Below are positions 24,199 to 33,421 of a DNA stretch of 64,000 nucleotides, in pieces. The notes under the pieces are model-generated. The model worked only from the letters and a program-made list of their open reading frames with translations, ran no database searches and was not told the origin of the DNA. Source of the DNA: Bacteroidales bacterium (GTDB lineage Bacteria; Bacteroidota; Bacteroidia; Bacteroidales; WCHB1-69). The first letter of the stretch is position 1. Each line of letters begins with the position of its first letter. The stretch lies in assembly GCA_017438945.1 (NCBI GenBank), contig JAFRUI010000011.1, positions 1-64,000 of the forward strand, given 5' to 3'. The position numbers and the translations under genes are program-made.

Positions 24199-25665
24199 AT
24201 GAAAAAAGTGAATGTAACCCTTTGGATGGCAGTCCTGCTTTGGGCAATTCCCCTCGCGCAGGCGCAGCAGGCCTTGAGTTTGGAAGAGTGCCGCCGCCTC
24301 GCCGCCGAGTCCAACAACCGGCTGAAAATCGCCGAGGAGAAGGTGGAGGAGACCGATGCCCTGAAAGGCGCGGCCATCGCGAACTTTTTCCCGAAGATTT
24401 CGGTGAACGGGACGTACAACTGGAACCAGAAGAGCATCGCCCTGCTCAGCGACGAGCAACAGCATTCCATCAACACCATGGGCACCACGATGATGGCGTC
24501 CTACAACACCTCAGTGGAGGATTTTGCGGGAAGGCTTTCGCAGGTGGATCCTCGAATCGGGCAGGCGCTGTTAGACGCATATGGTTCCGTGAGTCCCGAG
24601 GAGATGCTGAACGACATGGGGCATCAGATCACCGATGCCTTCAACATCGATATGACTCACGTCTTCGCCGGGGCGGTCACGGTGTCGGAGCCCGTCTATA
24701 TGGGTGGCAAGATACGTGCCATGTACCAGCTATCCAAACTGTCGAACGAGGCGGCCAAGCTTCAGGTTGACAAGCAGAAGGAGGAGCTGATGATTCAGGT
24801 TGACGAAGCCTACTGGCGAGTGGTTTCCCTGCAGCACAAGCAGGAGCTGGCCCGGCAGTACTGCGCCCTGCTCGACACGCTGAGCCACGACGTGGAGGTC
24901 ATGTTAGAGGAGGGGATGGCCACGCCGAGCGACGTGACCAAGGTCCGGGTGAAGCTGAACGAGGCGCGGATGAGCCTCACCAAGGCGGAAAACGGCCTGG
25001 CCCTCTCGAAAATGGCCCTCTACCAGCTTTGCGGCCTCGATTTGCGCGGCGACTACCGCGTCACGGAGGACAACACCGCGCGGATGTTTCAGCCCGAAGT
25101 CTCGCTCGACATGCAGCAGGTGTGGGACAACCGCACGGAAATCAAGCTGTTGGAGCTCGGCGACCGGCTGGCCCGCACCAACGTGCGCATCGCCACCTCC
25201 GGACTGCTGCCGAATGTGGCCGTCAGCAGCTCCTATCTCGTGAGCAACCCCAACATCCTCAACGGCTACCAGAACAAGTTCGGCGGCATGTTCACTGCCG
25301 GGGTGGTCGTCAACATCCCCATCTGCCACGTCAACGACATCTACACGGTGAAGGCCGCCAGGCACCGCCGCAACCTGGTGCAATACGAGCTGGAAGAGGC
25401 CAAGGGCATGATCGAGTTGCAGGTGAACAAGCTGAACTACGAGTTGGAGGTGGCCAACAGGAAGTTGGCGCAGGCGCAGAGCAACCTGGAAAACGCCGAG
25501 GAGAATCTGCGGCTGGCCGACGAGTCTTTCGAGGCGGGCGTGATCAGCAGCAGCGACCTGATGGCCGCCCAGACCGCCTGGCTCAGTGCCAAGTCGGAGG
25601 TGGTGGATGCGGAAATCGAAACGCGGATGGACTACCTTTACCTCCAGCAGGCGTTGGGCAGATAA
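24199..25665 (+). CDS. TolC-family outer-membrane efflux protein
   Basis: A 488-residue outer-membrane channel protein. The signal peptide ends ...PLAQAQQ, followed by the typical start of an OEP repeat (LSLEECRRLAAESNNRLKIAEEKVEE). Long coiled helices rich in Glu, Gln and Ala occupy about residues 180-290 and 370-485, with beta-strand segments between (GMFTAGVVVNIPICH). The GVISSSDLMAAQTAWLSAKSEVVDAEIE ending fits TolC. It heads an operon with a HlyD-type adaptor and two ABC-2 permeases, so it should be the outer-membrane duct of a tripartite exporter. Confidence 0.9.
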   Translation: MKKVNVTLWMAVLLWAIPLAQAQQALSLEECRRLAAESNNRLKIAEEKVEETDALKGAAIANFFPKISVNGTYNWNQKSIALLSDEQQHSINTMGTTMMASYNTSVEDFAGRLSQVDPRIGQALLDAYGSVSPEEMLNDMGHQITDAFNIDMTHVFAGAVTVSEPVYMGGKIRAMYQLSKLSNEAAKLQVDKQKEELMIQVDEAYWRVVSLQHKQELARQYCALLDTLSHDVEVMLEEGMATPSDVTKVRVKLNEARMSLTKAENGLALSKMALYQLCGLDLRGDYRVTEDNTARMFQPEVSLDMQQVWDNRTEIKLLELGDRLARTNVRIATSGLLPNVAVSSSYLVSNPNILNGYQNKFGGMFTAGVVVNIPICHVNDIYTVKAARHRRNLVQYELEEAKGMIELQVNKLNYELEVANRKLAQAQSNLENAEENLRLADESFEAGVISSSDLMAAQTAWLSAKSEVVDAEIETRMDYLYLQQALGR

Positions 25666-25717
25666 ACCGTATTGCCAATATTTTTTCAATAAGTAAAAAA
25701 CCAAGTATCAGTAGAAT

Positions 25718-26704
25718 ATGGAAACAACAAAACAAAATTTATGGATAGGAATCGGGGTGGTGATCGCCGTGGTGGCTATCGTCGCCCTGATTGGAATCAT
25801 CGCCCTGCGCCCGGAACCGGAGCTGCTGACGGGCGAGGTGGAGGCCAACGAATACAGGGTCTCCAACAAGGTGCCGGGTCGAGTGGACACGTTTTACGTG
25901 CACGAGTCCCAGCACGTGAAGGCCGGCGACACCTTGGTCTATATCAGCAGTCCTGAGGTGGATGCGAAGTTGACGCAGGCCAAGGCGGCGCGCGCGGCGG
26001 CCAGCGCCCAAAGCAGCAAGGCCGCCAACGGTGCGCGCCAGCAGCAGATCGTCTCCGCGTATGAGATGTGGCAGAAGGCGAAGGCCGGCGTCGATATTGC
26101 CAAGAAGTCCTACGACCGCGTGCAGGCGCTGTACGACAAGAACGTGGTCTCGGCGCAGAAGCGCGACGAGGCCGAGGCGCAGTACAAGGCCGCCGTGGCC
26201 ACCGCCAACGCCGCGAAGGAGCAGTACGAGATGGCTCGCGAGGGGGCGCAGAACGAAGACAAAATGGCTGCCAACGCCCTGGTTATGCAGGCTTCCGGCG
26301 CGGTCTCCGAGGTGGAGGCCTACATGAACGACCGCTTCCTCGTGGCCCCATGCGACGGCGAGGTGGCGGAAATCTACCCCAAACGATCCGAACTCGTGGG
26401 CACCGGCTCGCCCGTGATGTCCATCCTCGACATGAGCGACGTCTGGTTCACCTTCAGCGTGCGCGAAGACCTGCTCCAGGGCCTGTCTGTCGGACAAGAA
26501 GTGGAGGTGCGGATTCCGGCGCTAGGCGACCAGACCTACAAGGCCAAGGTCACTTCGGTCAGGGCCATGGCCTCCTACGCCACCTGGCGCGCCACCAAGA
26601 CCAACGGACAGTACGACGTCAAGAGCTTCGACATCAAGATTGTGCCAGTGGGCGAGATTCCCGGCCTGCGGCCCGGCATGACCGTCATCCTGCAGCAACG
26701 CTAA
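25718..26704 (+). CDS. HlyD-family periplasmic adaptor (membrane fusion) protein
   Basis: A 328-residue adaptor with one N-terminal membrane segment (IGIGVVIAVVAIVALIGIIAL). A biotinyl/lipoyl-like half-motif (TGEVEANEYRVSNKVPGRV) follows, then an Ala/Lys-rich coiled-coil hairpin (about residues 85-195), the second lipoyl half (APCDGEVAEIYPKRSELVGTGSPV) and a beta-barrel ending RPGMTVILQQR. It bridges the TolC duct to the inner-membrane permeases encoded immediately downstream. Confidence 0.9.
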   Translation: METTKQNLWIGIGVVIAVVAIVALIGIIALRPEPELLTGEVEANEYRVSNKVPGRVDTFYVHESQHVKAGDTLVYISSPEVDAKLTQAKAARAAASAQSSKAANGARQQQIVSAYEMWQKAKAGVDIAKKSYDRVQALYDKNVVSAQKRDEAEAQYKAAVATANAAKEQYEMAREGAQNEDKMAANALVMQASGAVSEVEAYMNDRFLVAPCDGEVAEIYPKRSELVGTGSPVMSILDMSDVWFTFSVREDLLQGLSVGQEVEVRIPALGDQTYKAKVTSVRAMASYATWRATKTNGQYDVKSFDIKIVPVGEIPGLRPGMTVILQQR

Positions 26705-26722
26705 CCGTAAAACCGTGGCATC

Positions 26723-27892
26723 ATGATGAAGAGAATCGTGAACTCGCTCGGTCGCGAACTGCGCATGTTGCGGCAGCATCCGCGCTATCTGATCCTGCTG
26801 ACTGTCGGGATTCTGTTCAGCTATGTCTTCTTCCTGACCTTCATGCACGAAGGCCTGCCGGAGAACCTGCCCATCGCGATGGTCGATCACGACGGCAGCT
26901 ACCTGTCGCGGCGGCTCTGCCACGAGCTGAACGCCACGCAGGGGGTCGCGGTGGTGGCCGTCTATGACACGCACCGCGAGGCCCGCGAGGCGATGCAGCG
27001 GCAGGAAATCTTCGCCTTCGTCGAGATTCCCGCCGGCACCTATTCGGCGATGCTCGACTTCAAGGCCCCGCACCTCGCCCTCTACAGCAACAACGCCTAC
27101 CTGCTGTCGGGAACGCTGAGCTACAAGACTCTCAGCACCATCGGGAAACTGGCCTCCGCCGCCGTGCAGCGCGAGGTGCTGCGGAAAAAGGGCATGTCTG
27201 AAACGCAGATTATGGGTATGCTGCAGCCCGTGGAAATCGACGCGCACCTCATCAGCAACCCGTGGGGCAGCTATCTTCCCTACGTCCTCACCACCATGCT
27301 GCCCGGCATCATTGGCGTGATGGCTCTTCTTTTCACCATCTATATGATAACAAATGAGTTAAAGCATAATACCTATCAAGTTTGGTTAGAGACGGCCAAC
27401 GGCGACATGCTCAGTGCCCTGCTCGGGAAACTGCTGCCCTACACCTTCTGGTTCACCTTGTTGGGCATCGTGGGGAACATCGTGATGTTCGGGGGCTGCC
27501 ACTTCGTGTGCCGGGGGAGTTTCCTCGCCATGTCGGTCACGCTGCTGCTGTTCATCCTCGCCATGCAGGCCATGGGTGTGTTCCTTTCGGGGCTTATTCC
27601 CAACCAGCACTTGGCCGTCAGCGTGGGCGGCATCTACGGTATGCTCTCCTTCTCCATGGCCGGCTTCTCCTATCCTGTCGATAGTATGCCGCCCGCGTTG
27701 CAGGCCCTCAGCTACATCTTCCCGCTGCGGCACCACTATCTCGCCTACGCCAAGATTGCCCTTTTCGGCGGCACGTTCACCGACTACTGGCCGCATCTCT
27801 GCCTGTTGCTGCTCTTTCTCGTCCCAGGCCTGATGGGAGGGTTGTTATTAGCCCGGAAGAGTGTCGCGAACAGTTGCCAAACTTCCTTGTAA
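26723..27892 (+). CDS. ABC-2 type transporter permease (first of two)
   Basis: A 389-residue inner-membrane protein with the DrrB/YhhJ-like layout: one N-terminal helix (YLILLTVGILFSYVFFLTF), a large periplasmic loop (about 45-190, LPIAMVDHDGSYLSRRL), then five C-terminal helices including the ABC-2 signature region (GGIYGMLSFSMAGFSYPV; IFPLRHHYLAYAKIALFGG). It overlaps nothing and sits 18 bases after the adaptor gene. No nucleotide-binding subunit is encoded in this operon. Confidence 0.88.
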   Translation: MMKRIVNSLGRELRMLRQHPRYLILLTVGILFSYVFFLTFMHEGLPENLPIAMVDHDGSYLSRRLCHELNATQGVAVVAVYDTHREAREAMQRQEIFAFVEIPAGTYSAMLDFKAPHLALYSNNAYLLSGTLSYKTLSTIGKLASAAVQREVLRKKGMSETQIMGMLQPVEIDAHLISNPWGSYLPYVLTTMLPGIIGVMALLFTIYMITNELKHNTYQVWLETANGDMLSALLGKLLPYTFWFTLLGIVGNIVMFGGCHFVCRGSFLAMSVTLLLFILAMQAMGVFLSGLIPNQHLAVSVGGIYGMLSFSMAGFSYPVDSMPPALQALSYIFPLRHHYLAYAKIALFGGTFTDYWPHLCLLLLFLVPGLMGGLLLARKSVANSCQTSL

Positions 27893-27913
27893 AACAATAA
27901 TACACAAAAGATT

Positions 27914-29194
27914 ATGAGCAAACTCATTCAAACCATATCATCCGGACTGAAGGACATTTTCGAGGTTTTCACCTTGGAATTGCACCGCATTTTCACGGAC
28001 GGCGGCGTGATGCTGATTTTCTTTGTGGCCACGCTGCTCTACCCGCTGATTTTCGGGGCCATCTACAAGCACGAACTCGTGCGCAACCTCCCGGTAGCGG
28101 TGGTGGACGACTCCCGAAGCGCGTCGAGCCGGCGGTTCATCCACAAGTTGGATGCCACCCCCGAAGTGAACGTCGATTTCCGTTGCAACACCCTCGAAGA
28201 GGCCGAAACGCTGATGCACCAGCGCAAAATCAACGGCATCTTCTATTTCCCGAAGGAATACAACGACTTGATTGTCAACGGCGAGCAAGCGAGACTCTGC
28301 CTGTTCTGCGACATGAGCAGTTTTCTGTACTACCGCAGCGTGTTCACGGGGGCCAGCAGCGTGATGCTCGACGAGATGCGCCACATCCAGTTGGGGCGAT
28401 ACGCCATGGCCGGCACGACGGGCGCGAATGCGGAGGAGATGATTGCGGCCATCCCCTACGATGATGTGAAGCTCTTCTCGCCGGCGGGCGGCTTCACCAG
28501 TTTTCTTGTGCCGGCGCTGCTCGCCCTGGTCATCCACCAGACGCTGTTCCTCGGCATCTGCATCCTGTCGGGCACCATCCGCGAAGAGGGACAGACGGTG
28601 AACGTCATCCCGGAGCGGCTGCGCAACCGGAGCGTCTATCGGGTGGTGCTGGGGCGTTCCCTTGCCTACATCATGATCTATATCCCGCTGATAGCCATTG
28701 ACCTGGTGCTGCTGCCGCGGGTGTTCGGACTGCCCCACATCGGCCGTCTCGGCGACCTCTGCCTGTTCCTACTGCCCTTCATGCTGGCCACCGTCGCTTT
28801 CAGCATGACCGTGGGCATGTTCATCCGCGAGCGCGACACGGTGGTGCTCACCTGCATCTTCTTCAGCGTGGTTTTGCTGTTCCTGTCAGGTGTGGTGTGG
28901 CCGAGGTCCAACATGCCTGCCTTCTGGCGTTACTTCTCCTACCTGTTCCCCTCCACGCACGGCATCCAGGGCTTTGTCCGCATCAACTCGATGGGGGCGC
29001 AGCTTAGGCAGGTGCAGTTCGAGTACCTGATGCTGTGGATCCAGGCCGGAGGCTATTTCCTGCTGTCGTGCCTCTTCTACCGGCTGTTCTTCCTCCACGA
29101 GCGGCTGAAGCAAGAGGGGTGGACGTTCGAGTTAAACGGAAAAAGGCTATCTTTGCCGCTTCAAAAAAATAGCATGGATCTGGACATCCAATAA
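27914..29194 (+). CDS. ABC-2 type transporter permease (second of two)
   Basis: A 426-residue paralogue of the preceding permease with the same plan: an N-terminal helix (LIFFVATLLYPLIFGAIY), a long periplasmic domain (NLPVAVVDDSRSASSRRFIHKL), a cluster of helices with LFLSGVVWPRSNMPAFWRYFSYLFPSTHG-type ABC-2 sequence, and a charged C-terminal tail. The two permeases probably form a heterodimer. A TATCTTTG near its 3' end may start transcription of the following glycosyltransferase gene. Confidence 0.88.
   Translation: MSKLIQTISSGLKDIFEVFTLELHRIFTDGGVMLIFFVATLLYPLIFGAIYKHELVRNLPVAVVDDSRSASSRRFIHKLDATPEVNVDFRCNTLEEAETLMHQRKINGIFYFPKEYNDLIVNGEQARLCLFCDMSSFLYYRSVFTGASSVMLDEMRHIQLGRYAMAGTTGANAEEMIAAIPYDDVKLFSPAGGFTSFLVPALLALVIHQTLFLGICILSGTIREEGQTVNVIPERLRNRSVYRVVLGRSLAYIMIYIPLIAIDLVLLPRVFGLPHIGRLGDLCLFLLPFMLATVAFSMTVGMFIRERDTVVLTCIFFSVVLLFLSGVVWPRSNMPAFWRYFSYLFPSTHGIQGFVRINSMGAQLRQVQFEYLMLWIQAGGYFLLSCLFYRLFFLHERLKQEGWTFELNGKRLSLPLQKNSMDLDIQ
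29148..29155 (+). promoter_or_regulatory. Possible internal -7 element TATCTTTG before the glycosyltransferase gene
   Basis: TATCTTTGCCGC occurs within the last codons of the second permease gene, 87 bases before the next ATG, with only a weak GTTC at the -33 position. It could uncouple the glycosyltransferase from the exporter operon. Confidence 0.3.
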
Positions 29195-29241
29195 AGGATA
29201 GGACGAAATCAAATACGAAAAAATAATAAGAAAATCAGAAA

Positions 29242-30384
29242 ATGAAAATCTTATTCGTAATAGACGCCTACTTCACCAACAACAACGGGACAAGCATTTC
29301 CGCGCAGCGTTTCGCGGACGAGCTTCGCAAACGAGGCCATGAGGTGCGCATCCTGACCACCTGCAAAGAGGCAAGGGAGGACATCTACGGGCTTCCTGAG
29401 CTGAAAGTCCCTTTTTTCCAGGGGCTGATCTCGAAACACGGCTTCCAGTTCGCCAAATGGAAGCGGAAGACGCTCACCGAGGCGGTGCAATGGGCGGACA
29501 TCGTCCATTGCTACATGCCGTTCGTGATGGAGGCGAAGGCGAAAAAAATCGCCGACAAGTTAGGCAAGCCCTCCACGGCCGCCTTCCATATCCAGCCTGA
29601 AAACATCACCTCCAGTATCGGTATGGGGAACATCGCCTGGGTCAACAACGCCATTTTCAGGCTGTTCCGCAACACCACCTACAACCATTACGGCCATGTG
29701 CACACCCCGTCGCAGTTCATGGCCGGCGAAATCGAGAAGCGCGGCTATACGGCCAAGATTCATCCCTTCTCCAACGGCATCCAATCGGATTTCACCTGGA
29801 CGAAAACGCCCAGGAGCCTGGAATATGCCGACAAAATCCTCATCATGATGGTGGGGCGTTTGGCCGGCAAAAAGCGTCAGGACCTTATCATCAATGCCCT
29901 GCAATACTCCAAATACGGAGACAAAATCCAACTGGTGTTCGCCGGAAAAGGACCGAAATACAAACAGTATTATAAACTGGGTCAAAAGCTCAAGAACCCG
30001 CCAATTTTCACCTATCTCACCAAGGATGAACTTCTCAACCTTTTGGGACAGTGTGACTTGTATGTCCACGCTTCCGACATGGAGTCCGAGGCCATTTCCT
30101 GCATCGAAGCCTTCGCCACAGGGCTCGTGCCCGTCATCTCCAACAGCAGGCTTTCGGCCACGAAGCAGTTCGCCCTCGACCATCGGAGCCTCTTCAGAGC
30201 CGGCGACCCCAAGGATCTGGCACGCGCCATCGACTACTGGCTCGACAACCCCGAGGAGAAGCGGCGAATGGAGAAAATCTATTCCGAATCAGCAAAGAAA
30301 TACTCCATCGACAATTCCATCGACCAGTTTGAAGCGATGCTGAAAGAGGCAATTGCCGATTTCGAGAAGTCGAGGCGGAGCTGA
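29242..30384 (+). CDS. GT4-family glycosyltransferase
   Basis: A 380-residue GT-B enzyme. The N-terminal start KILFVIDAYFTNNNGTSISAQRFADEL and the donor-side motif ESEAISCIEAFATGLVPVIS (the E-x7-E pattern) identify family GT4. It resembles enzymes that add sugar to diacylglycerol or lipid-linked acceptors (IVHCYMPFVMEAKAKKIADK; PENITSSIGMGN), but the acceptor cannot be read from the sequence. It is cytoplasmic or peripheral to the inner membrane, and is followed closely by the histidine kinase gene (30 bases). Confidence 0.88.
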   Translation: MKILFVIDAYFTNNNGTSISAQRFADELRKRGHEVRILTTCKEAREDIYGLPELKVPFFQGLISKHGFQFAKWKRKTLTEAVQWADIVHCYMPFVMEAKAKKIADKLGKPSTAAFHIQPENITSSIGMGNIAWVNNAIFRLFRNTTYNHYGHVHTPSQFMAGEIEKRGYTAKIHPFSNGIQSDFTWTKTPRSLEYADKILIMMVGRLAGKKRQDLIINALQYSKYGDKIQLVFAGKGPKYKQYYKLGQKLKNPPIFTYLTKDELLNLLGQCDLYVHASDMESEAISCIEAFATGLVPVISNSRLSATKQFALDHRSLFRAGDPKDLARAIDYWLDNPEEKRRMEKIYSESAKKYSIDNSIDQFEAMLKEAIADFEKSRRS

Positions 30385-30414
30385 GCGGGTCAACACACGT
30401 AGATTTCCAAGTTT

Positions 30415-31554
30415 ATGCTAAATAAAGAACTCCTCAGGTCAGTCGTCACGATGACGCCCGCCATTTTGAAGCACAAGAGCCTCGAAACGCTGAAACCGTT
30501 GCGGATGGTCACGCCCTTCACGGTGCGGAATGCGCTCTACATGTCCATTCCGACCGGCATCTTGTTGACCGTCATTATGTTGCTGGGAAAGCTGAACACG
30601 CAGACTTGGACCGTGGCTCCTGACTTCCACTTCGTGCTGACGCTTTCGCTGAACTGCGCCCTGTTCTTCCTGCTGTTCCTCTACGTCTTCAGCATCCTCA
30701 AGAGCGGCATGCGCGTGGCATGGCGATTCGCGTTGGCCACCATAGGGGCGCTGGTCATCGCCGCCTCTTTCTCCTTGCTCTCCAACTGGGTGAAAAACCA
30801 GATGTACGAAGGGCAGCTGCTGGAGCATCTTGGTGACAATGTGCTGAAAGACAGTTTGATTGCCGTCATCACCATCTTGATTACAGTGCTGATTTACATG
30901 CTTAGCCGGCGCCATCAGATGGAGATGGAGAACGAACGCCTGCAGTCCGAAAATCTGTTGGTGCGTTATGAAACGCTTGAGAACCAGTTGGATCCGCACT
31001 TTCTGTTCAATTCGCTGAACACGCTGAGCGGGCTGATCGGGACCGACGACGAGAAGGCGCAGGCCTATTTGATGCAGTTGGCCTCCACCTACCGCTATAC
31101 CATCCAGCAGAACAAGCTGGTGCCTTTGGCCGACGAGCTCGCCTTCGCTGACGCCTACCTCTACATGATGAATATCCGTTACGGCGACAGCCTCACGGTT
31201 GTCCGCCATTTCGACGAGGTGCAAAGCGGCTATTACGTGGTGCCCATCAGCGTGCAGCTGCTGATAGAGAACGCCATCAAGCACAATGTGGTCAGCAACC
31301 GGCACCCGCTCACCATCACGGTGTCGTCCACCGGCCACGGCAGTCTGCGGGTCAGCAACTCAATGTGCCCGAAAGAGGAGGACTCAACCTCGGAAGGCAT
31401 CGGTCTATCCAACATGGACAAGCGCTACGAGCTGATTGCCGGCGAGCATATCTCGGTGAGCAACGACGGAACAGCGTTTTCCGTGGAGATTCCCCTCATT
31501 CCCGCTCAGAAAGCGGAAGCCATCCTCGCTAAGCTTGGAGAGGAGATGGGGTGA
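30415..31554 (+). CDS. LytS/YehU-type sensor histidine kinase
   Basis: A 379-residue membrane kinase. About four transmembrane helices (residues about 38-58, 70-92, 102-122, 140-160) are followed by a short coiled segment (RRHQMEMENERLQSENLLV). The His_kinase domain carries the phospho-acceptor His195 in NQLDPHFLFNSLNTLSGL, with a C-terminal ATPase fold (IENAIKHNVVS N-box; EGIGLSNMDKRYELI G-box). No periplasmic sensor domain is apparent, so the signal is probably sensed in the membrane. It pairs with the LytTR regulator downstream, separated by a heptamer array. Confidence 0.9.
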   Translation: MLNKELLRSVVTMTPAILKHKSLETLKPLRMVTPFTVRNALYMSIPTGILLTVIMLLGKLNTQTWTVAPDFHFVLTLSLNCALFFLLFLYVFSILKSGMRVAWRFALATIGALVIAASFSLLSNWVKNQMYEGQLLEHLGDNVLKDSLIAVITILITVLIYMLSRRHQMEMENERLQSENLLVRYETLENQLDPHFLFNSLNTLSGLIGTDDEKAQAYLMQLASTYRYTIQQNKLVPLADELAFADAYLYMMNIRYGDSLTVVRHFDEVQSGYYVVPISVQLLIENAIKHNVVSNRHPLTITVSSTGHGSLRVSNSMCPKEEDSTSEGIGLSNMDKRYELIAGEHISVSNDGTAFSVEIPLIPAQKAEAILAKLGEEMG

Positions 31555-31561
31555 GTATCAG

Positions 31562-31617
31562 GTTTCAAGATTCAAAGTTCAAAGTTCAAGGTTCAAAACT
31601 CAATTCACCATTCACTA
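31562..31617. repeat. 7-bp tandem array (GTTCAAA family x8) between kinase and regulator
   Basis: Eight in-phase degenerate units: GTTTCAA, GATTCAA, AGTTCAA twice, GGTTCAA, AACTCAA, TTCACCA, TTCACTA. The array exactly fills the gap from the kinase stop to the regulator ATG at 31618. The reverse complement of the core unit (TTGAACC) recurs at 33293 and 57446. Confidence 0.8.
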
Positions 31618-32388
31618 ATGAAAAAAGTTGTAATCATCGAGGACGAGGCCATTGCGGCGCAGCGGCTCAGCCATTTGCTCGGCGAGGTGTCGCCGGAGAG
31701 CACGGTGGAGCAGGTTTTGCAGTCGGTGGAGGAGACGGTGGAGTGGTTCTCCGCGCACCCTTTCCCCGACCTGGTGTTCATGGACATCCACTTGGCCGAC
31801 GGCAACGCATTCCGCATTTTCGACAAGGTGTCCTTCCCGTGCCCGATCATCTTCACCACGGCCTACGACCAATATGCGCTGCAGGCCTTCAAGGTGAACA
31901 GCATCGACTACCTGCTCAAGCCCATCGGCAAGGAGGATTTGCAGCGGGCGTTGGACAAATGGGCCATTTTGTCGGGGAATGGAAACGACACAACGGGTAA
32001 TCAGCAGCTTGACGCGCTTGTCAAGATGTTCAGCCAGCAGTCGCAGCGGTATCCTTCCTACTTCCTCATCCCCGTTAAGGACAAGTTGGTGCCCCTGGCG
32101 GTCAATGAGATAGCTTGTTTCTACTTGGAGGACAAGGTGTCGCGGGCGTTGACCTATCCGGGCAAGACCGTGGTGATTGGGAAGCCGTTGGACGTGATTG
32201 CCGAGCAGTTAGACCCGGGGCTGTTCTTCCGCGCCAACCGTCAGTTCGTGGTGGCGCACAAGGCCATCGAAGGGATCACGGTATGGTTCGGCGGGAAGCT
32301 GCGGCTCACGCTGTCGGTGCCCGTTCCGGAGGAAATCACCATCAGCAAGTCGAGGGTCCCGGAGTTCAAGGAATGGTACATACAGTGA
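31618..32388 (+). CDS. LytTR-family response regulator
   Basis: A 256-residue regulator. The receiver domain has the acidic pair (EDE at 8-10), phospho-acceptor Asp56 (VFMDIHLADG), Thr/Ala in TTAYDQYALQAF and Lys in DYLLKPI. A linker leads to a C-terminal LytTR DNA-binding domain (FLIPVKDKLVPLAVNEIACFYLEDK ... FFRANRQFVVAHKAI). It should be phosphorylated by the upstream kinase and bind direct repeats at target promoters. It converges on the DUF3298 lipoprotein gene with 3 bases between stops. Confidence 0.92.
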   Translation: MKKVVIIEDEAIAAQRLSHLLGEVSPESTVEQVLQSVEETVEWFSAHPFPDLVFMDIHLADGNAFRIFDKVSFPCPIIFTTAYDQYALQAFKVNSIDYLLKPIGKEDLQRALDKWAILSGNGNDTTGNQQLDALVKMFSQQSQRYPSYFLIPVKDKLVPLAVNEIACFYLEDKVSRALTYPGKTVVIGKPLDVIAEQLDPGLFFRANRQFVVAHKAIEGITVWFGGKLRLTLSVPVPEEITISKSRVPEFKEWYIQ

Positions 32389-32391
32389 CTT

Positions 32392-33249
32392 TTAGTTCTC
32401 CGCCACGTGCCCGACGTTCACCAGCCACTTGCCGGCCTGGGTCAGGAACGGTTCAAGGAGATCGTAGGAAATCACGCAAGCTGGCATACCGGCCGCATAA
32501 CAGGCGATTTCGTACTGCTGATAAACGAACTCCACGCCGTCCTCACGGAAGATAGGCGCAGCCTGCGGAAGCGGGAAGAAATCATTGTTCTCCATCGTCA
32601 GCATGTTCTCCATCTCACTGGCATCTGATTCGAAATACTGCGAGAAGATGTTGTCCTTGACCAATTCGGTAAGTTCGTCCATCGACTCCTCACGGAAAAT
32701 GTCGTAGTCGATGCGTCGACCGTCGGATTTGCGGAAAGTCTGCCCTTGCATCAGATACCAGCCATGGGCACCCCCCGCGAAGCCCTCCTGAGTGTAGAGG
32801 TAGGTGATATAACGATCTGTTTCGTATATTTTTGAAAATTTGATGTCCTTATAGCAGGAAATCCCCTTGATACTGGGCATGTCGGGGATAATATTCTGCT
32901 GGAAATCGTTCAACACACTGTTCTTATAATGTTCCAGCATTTTAGTCCCATTTTCAGCACTACCCTCGTAAGTGCCGCCAAGCTGCTCGGACATCCACTC
33001 GCGGATATTATTGATTGCGAAGAAGTTGCCCGATTCGGGGAAATCAGCCGTGATCTTCACCGTACCGGTAATTTTGTTCACCTCCACGGAATCGGCAAAG
33101 GTGATTGTCCGCGTGTTGATGTCGGCCGGGGTAATCTGCGAAAGCGAGGTGAGGGAATTCAACGCCTGCGTGTCGATTTTGGTCTTACAACCGGCGAGCA
33201 TCAACATCAGCCCGCATAATAGTCCAACTGCAAAAAGGGTTTTCTTCAT
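32392..33249 (-). CDS. DUF3298/DUF4163-type lipoprotein
   Basis: A 285-residue lipoprotein (signal ...LMLMLAGC, Cys about 21). The region EGFAGGAHGWYLMQGQTFRKSDGRRI matches the DUF3298 signature, a domain also found in RsiV-like proteins; the preceding segment is DUF4163-like. The role is unknown, probably envelope-associated. A reverse-strand TATTTTTG at 33276-33283 is a possible promoter. It is convergent with the response regulator gene. Confidence 0.8.
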   Translation of the reverse strand: MKKTLFAVGLLCGLMLMLAGCKTKIDTQALNSLTSLSQITPADINTRTITFADSVEVNKITGTVKITADFPESGNFFAINNIREWMSEQLGGTYEGSAENGTKMLEHYKNSVLNDFQQNIIPDMPSIKGISCYKDIKFSKIYETDRYITYLYTQEGFAGGAHGWYLMQGQTFRKSDGRRIDYDIFREESMDELTELVKDNIFSQYFESDASEMENMLTMENNDFFPLPQAAPIFREDGVEFVYQQYEIACYAAGMPACVISYDLLEPFLTQAGKWLVNVGHVAEN

Positions 33250-33275
33250 GACGATTTCGATTTTTTTTACGGCAG

Positions 33276-33283
33276 CAAAAATA
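33276..33283 (-). promoter_or_regulatory. Possible -7 element TATTTTTG for the DUF3298 lipoprotein
   Basis: The reverse strand reads TATTTTTGCTGCC, 27 bases upstream of the ATG at 33249. Bases upstream on that strand belong to the TTGAACC array, so no independent -33 element is recognisable. Confidence 0.4.
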
Positions 33284-33292
33284 CAAAAAAAG

Positions 33293-33333
33293 TTTCAAGT
33301 TGAACCTTGAACTTTGAACCTTGAACCTTGAAC
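33293..33333. repeat. 7-bp tandem array (TTGAACC x5)
   Basis: TTTCAAG followed by TTGAACC, TTGAACT, TTGAACC, TTGAACC, TTGAAC, all in phase. It lies directly beside the terminator of the ribosomal gene cluster. Confidence 0.85.
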
Positions 33334-33364
33334 AAAAAAAGGCTTCCGGATTGACGGAAGCCTT
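33334..33364 (-). terminator. Intrinsic terminator ending the ribosomal gene cluster
   Basis: On the reverse strand the stem GGCTTCCG / CGGAAGCC with a 6-base loop is followed by seven T. It begins about 58 bases after the rpsS stop, showing that transcription is meant to end after rpsS. Confidence 0.85.
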
Positions 33365-33421
33365 AATATAGAATGGTGATAATTTCGATGGAAGATAACC
33401 TAATTTCAAAAGGGAAGGCGA

